Positions 5,058 through 7,741 of a stretch of 7,741 bases of DNA are shown one piece after another. Source of the DNA: Oscillospiraceae bacterium (GTDB lineage: Bacteria; Bacillota; Clostridia; Oscillospirales; Oscillospiraceae); NCBI GenBank assembly GCA_031280325.1, contig JAITGW010000022.1, forward strand, positions 1 to 7,741, in the 5' to 3' direction. The translations under genes were made by a program, and so were the position numbers. Each line of letters opens with the position of its first letter. The stretch's first letter is position 1. The notes beneath the pieces were generated by a model that saw only the letters and a program-made list of their open reading frames with translations, made no database searches and was not told the DNA's origin.

Positions 5058-7040
5058 GTGAGGCTTACGGCAAGGCTGGCACGCGCCCAGCTTAAAACCG
5101 CGAAAAACCGCACGGCGGCGACCGTTCTCGGAATCGCGCTGTCATCCGCCATGCTCACGACCGTGGCCGGACTTGGCTTTGGCGCGAAAGCGCTGTTCGA
5201 CGAGATGCTGCAGTATGATTATGACAATCCAGTGCGCAACGTCGCGCTTGTCACAGTTGGAATTATATTTGCGCTTATTATCATAGGCGCGTCTGTAATC
5301 GTCGTTTCAAACGCGTTCCGCGTGAGCGCGGGGGAGCGCACGCGCCAGTTCGGAATGCTCAAAAGCGTCGGTGCGACGAAGCGCCAAATCGCGTCAAGCG
5401 TCCTGTACGAAGGGGTGTTTCTAAGTCTGACTGGCATTCCGGCGGGGCTGGCTCTCGGACTGCTGCTGGAATATATCGGGGTGAGAGTTGTCACAGCGGC
5501 GCTGCACAGAATGTATCTCTCCGGCGGATTTACAGTGGATATTGCGCTGCCGTTTATCATGTCGCCGCTCATGTTTATCGTATCGGCGGCGGTTGCGTTC
5601 GGTACAGTTATGCTCTCGGCATGGCTTCCGGCGCGGCGCGCGGCAAAAATACCGGCGGTAGAAGCAATTTTCGCAAAGACGGAGATACGCTTCACAAAAA
5701 CGCGGGAGCGGCGCGGTAAGCTGAGGCACGGAATTTTCGGATTCGAGGGCGCGCTTGCGGCGAAATCCGTGCGGCGCAGCCGGCGGGCGTTTCGCGCGGC
5801 GGTGCTGTCCCTGACGATAAGTATTGTGCTTATCATTGCGGCGGGAAGCTTTGGCTCTATGCTCTCCGCGACGGCAAAGCTGATGTACGGCGCCTCCGGC
5901 GCGACGGTGGTCGCAAGCTATACGCGGCGGCTTGACCGCGGTCTTGAGGAGGGGGAGCGGTGGAGCGCGCTTAACTCGCTGGAATACAAGCGCGCCCAGG
6001 CGCTGACGCTGAGGTTTCGCGAATATCCGGCGCGGGTATACGGTCTGGGAACCGTTTTTTACGGATCTGTAACAGTGACGGAGGATATGGCGACGCCGGA
6101 GCTGAAGAAGTTTTTCAAGCGTCTTTTGGGCGATTATAACGGAGAGGAGCGTGAGCTGCCGCTTGAGGTGATCGTCGCCGATTCTGAAACGTATGTCTCG
6201 CTGTGCGAGAAGGCGGGAGTTCCGGCGGGCTCAAACATACTGATAAATAATTTGAAAGCGTCGCTGTCAAGCGGATGGGTGGGAGAATTTGCGCCGCTCA
6301 GGCTGACCTCCGGCACGCTGGAAATATACGAATATACCGCGACGGCTTCGGAGAGCGAGATGTCCGCTTACACGCTTGAAATTCACGGCGCGCTCTCCGG
6401 AGCGGACGTGATGAAGGAGGCGCGGCTTGGTAATAACCTCACGGTCATTGTGCCGGGGTGCACGGCGGAGCATTGGTTTTGGGTCACGGATACGGCGGAT
6501 AACAAGGGCTTTTCCGAGTATGTAAAATCGGTCATGAGGGATGATACGCAGCACACGGAGGAGGGGATTTATCGCATTTACAGCGTTTCAGACCTGGTGC
6601 AGGCGGAGGCGCAGATGCGGACGATTTACGATACGATAATGTTCTTCTCGTACAGCTTTGCCGGGATGCTCGCGCTGATTGCGGTGACGAGCGTAATAAG
6701 CACAATTTCGACGAACGTTCGCTCACGCGCGCGGGAGTTTGCGGTACTGCAAAGCGTTGGCATGACGGGCGGAGGAATACAAAAAATGCTGAATTTTGAG
6801 AGCGTTATGAGCGCGGCGCACGCACTTTTGTTTGGGATTCCGCTTGGCGTTCTGGCGGCATACGGCGTGTGGCGCGGTATGGGCATGGTGGGTGGAATTC
6901 CCTTTTCTGCGCCGTGGGCGCTGATAGGCGGCTGCATTCTTGTCGTGTTTGCAATCACGCGGCTGACGATGATACACGCCGCGGGCAGACTGAGGCGCGG
7001 CAATATAATCGAGACGATCCGCGCCGCTGATGGAGTGTAA
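5058..7040 (+). CDS. FtsX-type ABC transporter permease with large extracytoplasmic domain
   Basis: This is the membrane partner of the preceding ATPase, 660 residues. By eye there are about eight membrane segments: 20-41, 62-86, 115-138, 164-188, 246-268, 527-549, 586-607 and 619-637. The first FtsX unit covers segments 2-4 with the coupling-helix motif ERTRQFGMLKSVGATKRQI (93-111); the second covers segments 6-8 with SRAREFAVLQSVGMT (556-570). An extracytoplasmic domain of about 255 residues (270-525) lies between segments 5 and 6, while the loop between segments 1 and 2 is only about 20 residues. This differs from the ten-segment BceB pattern and from MacB/LolCE, where the large domain follows the first segment. 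GTG 5058, one base after the ATPase stop, is preceded by GGTGAG (about 5047-5052). Such transporters extrude or remove peptides, lipoproteins or drugs, or relay signals mechanically; which applies here is unknown. Confidence 0.93.
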   Translation: MRLTARLARAQLKTAKNRTAATVLGIALSSAMLTTVAGLGFGAKALFDEMLQYDYDNPVRNVALVTVGIIFALIIIGASVIVVSNAFRVSAGERTRQFGMLKSVGATKRQIASSVLYEGVFLSLTGIPAGLALGLLLEYIGVRVVTAALHRMYLSGGFTVDIALPFIMSPLMFIVSAAVAFGTVMLSAWLPARRAAKIPAVEAIFAKTEIRFTKTRERRGKLRHGIFGFEGALAAKSVRRSRRAFRAAVLSLTISIVLIIAAGSFGSMLSATAKLMYGASGATVVASYTRRLDRGLEEGERWSALNSLEYKRAQALTLRFREYPARVYGLGTVFYGSVTVTEDMATPELKKFFKRLLGDYNGEERELPLEVIVADSETYVSLCEKAGVPAGSNILINNLKASLSSGWVGEFAPLRLTSGTLEIYEYTATASESEMSAYTLEIHGALSGADVMKEARLGNNLTVIVPGCTAEHWFWVTDTADNKGFSEYVKSVMRDDTQHTEEGIYRIYSVSDLVQAEAQMRTIYDTIMFFSYSFAGMLALIAVTSVISTISTNVRSRAREFAVLQSVGMTGGGIQKMLNFESVMSAAHALLFGIPLGVLAAYGVWRGMGMVGGIPFSAPWALIGGCILVVFAITRLTMIHAAGRLRRGNIIETIRAADGV

Positions 7041-7067
7041 GCCGGGGCAAACGCGCCGGGGTATTTA

Positions 7068-7097
7068 CGGCAGTGCGGCTCGGGCGCCGCGCTGCCG
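7068..7097 (+). terminator. Strong hairpin after the permease gene, lacking a U-tract
   Basis: A 12-bp stem pairs 7068-7079 with 7086-7097 (CGGCAG/CTGCCG outer, GCGGC/GCCGC inner, one T-G wobble) around the loop TCGGGC. It lies 28 nt past the permease stop. What follows is CCGCCGAAAAG rather than T-rich, so it is not a canonical intrinsic terminator. It may protect the 3' end or aid factor-dependent termination. It also separates the transporter transcript from the tRNA promoter. Confidence 0.5.
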
Positions 7098-7115
7098 CCG
7101 CCGAAAAGAAAACTA

Positions 7116-7144
7116 TTGACAAACATGGGCTTACGTATTATAAT
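7116..7144 (+). promoter_or_regulatory. Perfect consensus sigma-A promoter of the tRNA operon
   Basis: TTGACA (7116-7121) and TATAAT (7139-7144) are separated by exactly 17 nt, matching the housekeeping consensus at all 12 positions. Transcription would start near 7151, about 10 nt before the first tRNA. The strength fits a stable-RNA operon. Confidence 0.95.
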
Positions 7145-7160
7145 CTACCAGCTAAGAAAT

Positions 7161-7237
7161 GGCGGTATAGCTCAGTTGGCTAGAGCACTCGGTTCATACC
7201 CGTGGTGTCACTGGTTCAAGTCCAGTTACCGCCACCA
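7161..7237 (+). tRNA. tRNA-Met (anticodon CAT), elongator type
   Basis: A 77-nt cloverleaf with CCA encoded. The acceptor GGCGGTA pairs with TACCGCC; the D stem is GCTC/GAGC; the anticodon loop is TTCATAC; the T arm is ACTGG-TTCAAGT-CCAGT. It is not the initiator: the first acceptor pair is a true G-C and the anticodon stem lacks the three G-C run. The loop and CCGTG 3' strand resemble Bacillus elongator Met. The anticodon stem CTCGG/CCGTG has a U-U mismatch at the second pair. A tRNA-Ile with modified CAT is less likely. Confidence 0.95.
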
Positions 7238-7241
7238 GACC

Positions 7242-7294
7242 GATTGACAATGAACAATTAACAGTTGATACGAGTTAACTGTTCATTGTCAGTC
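7242..7294 (+). repeat. Long imperfect inverted repeat between tRNA-Met and tRNA-Glu
   Basis: The left arm (7242-7262) and right arm (7274-7294) are complementary over 21 positions, with one T-G wobble and one A-C mismatch, around an 11-nt loop. The core TGACAATGAACA pairs perfectly with TGTTCATTGTCA. The block is AT-rich, unlike the flanking tRNAs. It fills almost the whole 64-nt spacer and would form a hairpin in the precursor RNA. It could be a small dispersed repeat or a processing site. No U-tract follows, so it is not a terminator. Confidence 0.85.
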
Positions 7295-7301
7295 ATTAAG
7301 C

Positions 7302-7376
7302 GGCGCGTTGGTCAAGCGGTTAAGACACCGCCCTTTCACGGCGGTAACACGGGTTCGATTCCCGTACGCGTCACCA
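7302..7376 (+). tRNA. tRNA-Glu (anticodon TTC)
   Basis: A 75-nt cloverleaf with CCA encoded. The acceptor GGCGCGT pairs with ACGCGTC (one G-U); the D stem is GTC/GAC; the anticodon stem CCGCC/GGCGG encloses the loop CTTTCAC; the T arm is ACGGG-TTCGATT-CCCGT. It is the second gene of the tRNA operon. Confidence 0.96.
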
Positions 7377-7383
7377 TATGTAC

Positions 7384-7460
7384 GGAGGCTTAGCTCAGTT
7401 GGTTAGAGCGCATGCTTCACACGCATGAGGTCACGTGTTCGAGTCACGTAGTCTCCACCA
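7384..7460 (+). tRNA. tRNA-Val (anticodon CAC)
   Basis: A 77-nt cloverleaf with CCA encoded. The acceptor GGAGGCT pairs with AGTCTCC (one G-U); the D stem is GCTC/GAGC; the anticodon stem CATGC/GCATG encloses TTCACAC; the T arm is ACGTG-TTCGAGT-CACGT. It reads GTG codons, consistent with a GC-rich genome that uses them often. It is the last gene of the operon, 7 nt after tRNA-Glu. Confidence 0.95.
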
Positions 7461-7487
7461 TCTTATTAACAAGTCGTTGATACAATC

Positions 7488-7520
7488 AATCCGTCTAGGT
7501 TTTAGGCGGATTTTTTGTTT
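7488..7520 (+). terminator. Intrinsic terminator of the tRNA operon
   Basis: A 10-bp stem pairs AATCCGTCTA (7488-7497) with TAGGCGGATT (7503-7512), with one T-G wobble and the loop GGTTT. The downstream T-run at 7511-7516 continues as GTTT. Confidence 0.93.
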
Positions 7521-7552
7521 GCAAACGGCGGTGTAGCGGGGGTTTCAGGAAT

Positions 7553-7672
7553 TTGCACTCTCAAAATCTTGCACCCCTGCAAGAGCGATTTTTGCTGAAT
7601 TGAGCTTGCGTTCAGGCTGGGGATTATTGACTTGCACCCTTTTGCACCTTTTTGCCCAAAAGGGTGCAAGTC
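7553..7672 (+). repeat. TTGCAC-motif region with two inverted repeats
   Basis: TTGCAC occurs at 7553, 7569, 7632 and 7642, and its complement GTGCAA at 7664. Two hairpins are present: TCTTGCA-CCCC-TGCAAGA (7567-7584, 7-bp perfect) and a 16-bp perfect inverted repeat pairing 7629-7644 with 7657-7672 around a 12-nt loop. No reading frame of note covers it. It lies between two terminators, so it may be untranscribed DNA. Candidates are a small dispersed element, a protein-binding array, or the scar of an element inserted next to the tRNA operon. The function is unknown. Confidence 0.75.
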
Positions 7673-7707
7673 GAAATCAAGCGTTTGAAAGTATAGAAAC
7701 GGGCAAG

Positions 7708-7737
7708 AAAAAAGCCCGTACCGCCTTTCGCACGAGC
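7708..7737 (-). terminator. Intrinsic terminator of a convergent gene beyond the right edge
   Basis: Read on the minus strand, GCTCGTGC (7737-7730) pairs with GTACGGGC (7721-7714), 8 bp with two G-U pairs, around the loop GAAAGGCG and followed by TTTTTT (7713-7708). This is a standard intrinsic terminator and implies a minus-strand gene starting right of the window. Confidence 0.75.
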
Positions 7738-7741
7738 CGCT

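Noticed and set aside
5219..5836. Minus-strand frame of 205 codons opposite the permease
   Set aside because: No family motif; the opposite strand encodes membrane helices and the FtsX coupling motif, so this is a shadow.
7244..7272. Possible internal promoter TTGACA-17-GATACG in the tRNA spacer
   Set aside because: The -35 is perfect, but the -10 matches only 3 of 6 positions and the sequence is part of the inverted repeat, so a chance match is likely.
7553..7672. TTGCAC motifs as a CRISPR array
   Set aside because: The motifs are only 6 nt, irregularly spaced (16, 63 and 10 nt apart) and have no uniform repeat-spacer units.

Overview
The window looks like chromosomal DNA of a fairly GC-rich Bacillota, most likely a clostridial lineage (Oscillospirales- or Christensenellales-like). 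This rests on strong AGGAGG-type ribosome binding sites, a long-form ribosome hibernation factor, tRNA genes with encoded CCA, a response regulator/kinase/ABC transporter cassette typical of Bacillota, and a textbook sigma-A promoter. The genus cannot be named from the sequence alone. All protein genes lie on the + strand.

Left part (1-2746). It opens with the 3' end of a divergent class I fumarase alpha-like gene whose iron-sulfur cysteines appear to be replaced. A compact housekeeping cluster follows: long HPF (ribosome hibernation), pyrH (UMP kinase) and frr (ribosome recycling factor). A clear intrinsic terminator closes it. The 117-nt pyrH-frr gap is full of GC-rich inverted repeats.

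Middle part (2747-7097). This is a four-gene signalling/transport cassette: an OmpR-family response regulator, an overlapping histidine kinase with no membrane segments, then after a 138-nt control region an ABC ATPase and a 660-residue FtsX-type permease with about eight membrane segments and one large extracytoplasmic domain. The control region holds GTCA repeats with PhoB-like spacing, a good candidate operator for the adjacent regulator. The likely logic is that the kinase/regulator pair switches on the ABC transporter, as in BceRS-BceAB-like or lipoprotein/antimicrobial-peptide systems. The substrate cannot be read from sequence.

Right part (7098-7741). A perfect consensus promoter drives a tRNA operon: Met(CAT), Glu(TTC), Val(CAC), then an intrinsic terminator. 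A long imperfect inverted repeat sits between tRNA-Met and tRNA-Glu. After the operon comes about 190 nt of non-coding DNA with TTGCAC motifs and a perfect 16-bp inverted repeat, and then a terminator on the minus strand that belongs to a convergent gene beyond the right edge.

I see no CRISPR array, transposase, phage gene or clearly new defence system. The most noteworthy items are the cysteine-less fumarase-like protein, the membrane-free kinase, the GTCA operator, and the two inverted repeats around the tRNA operon.
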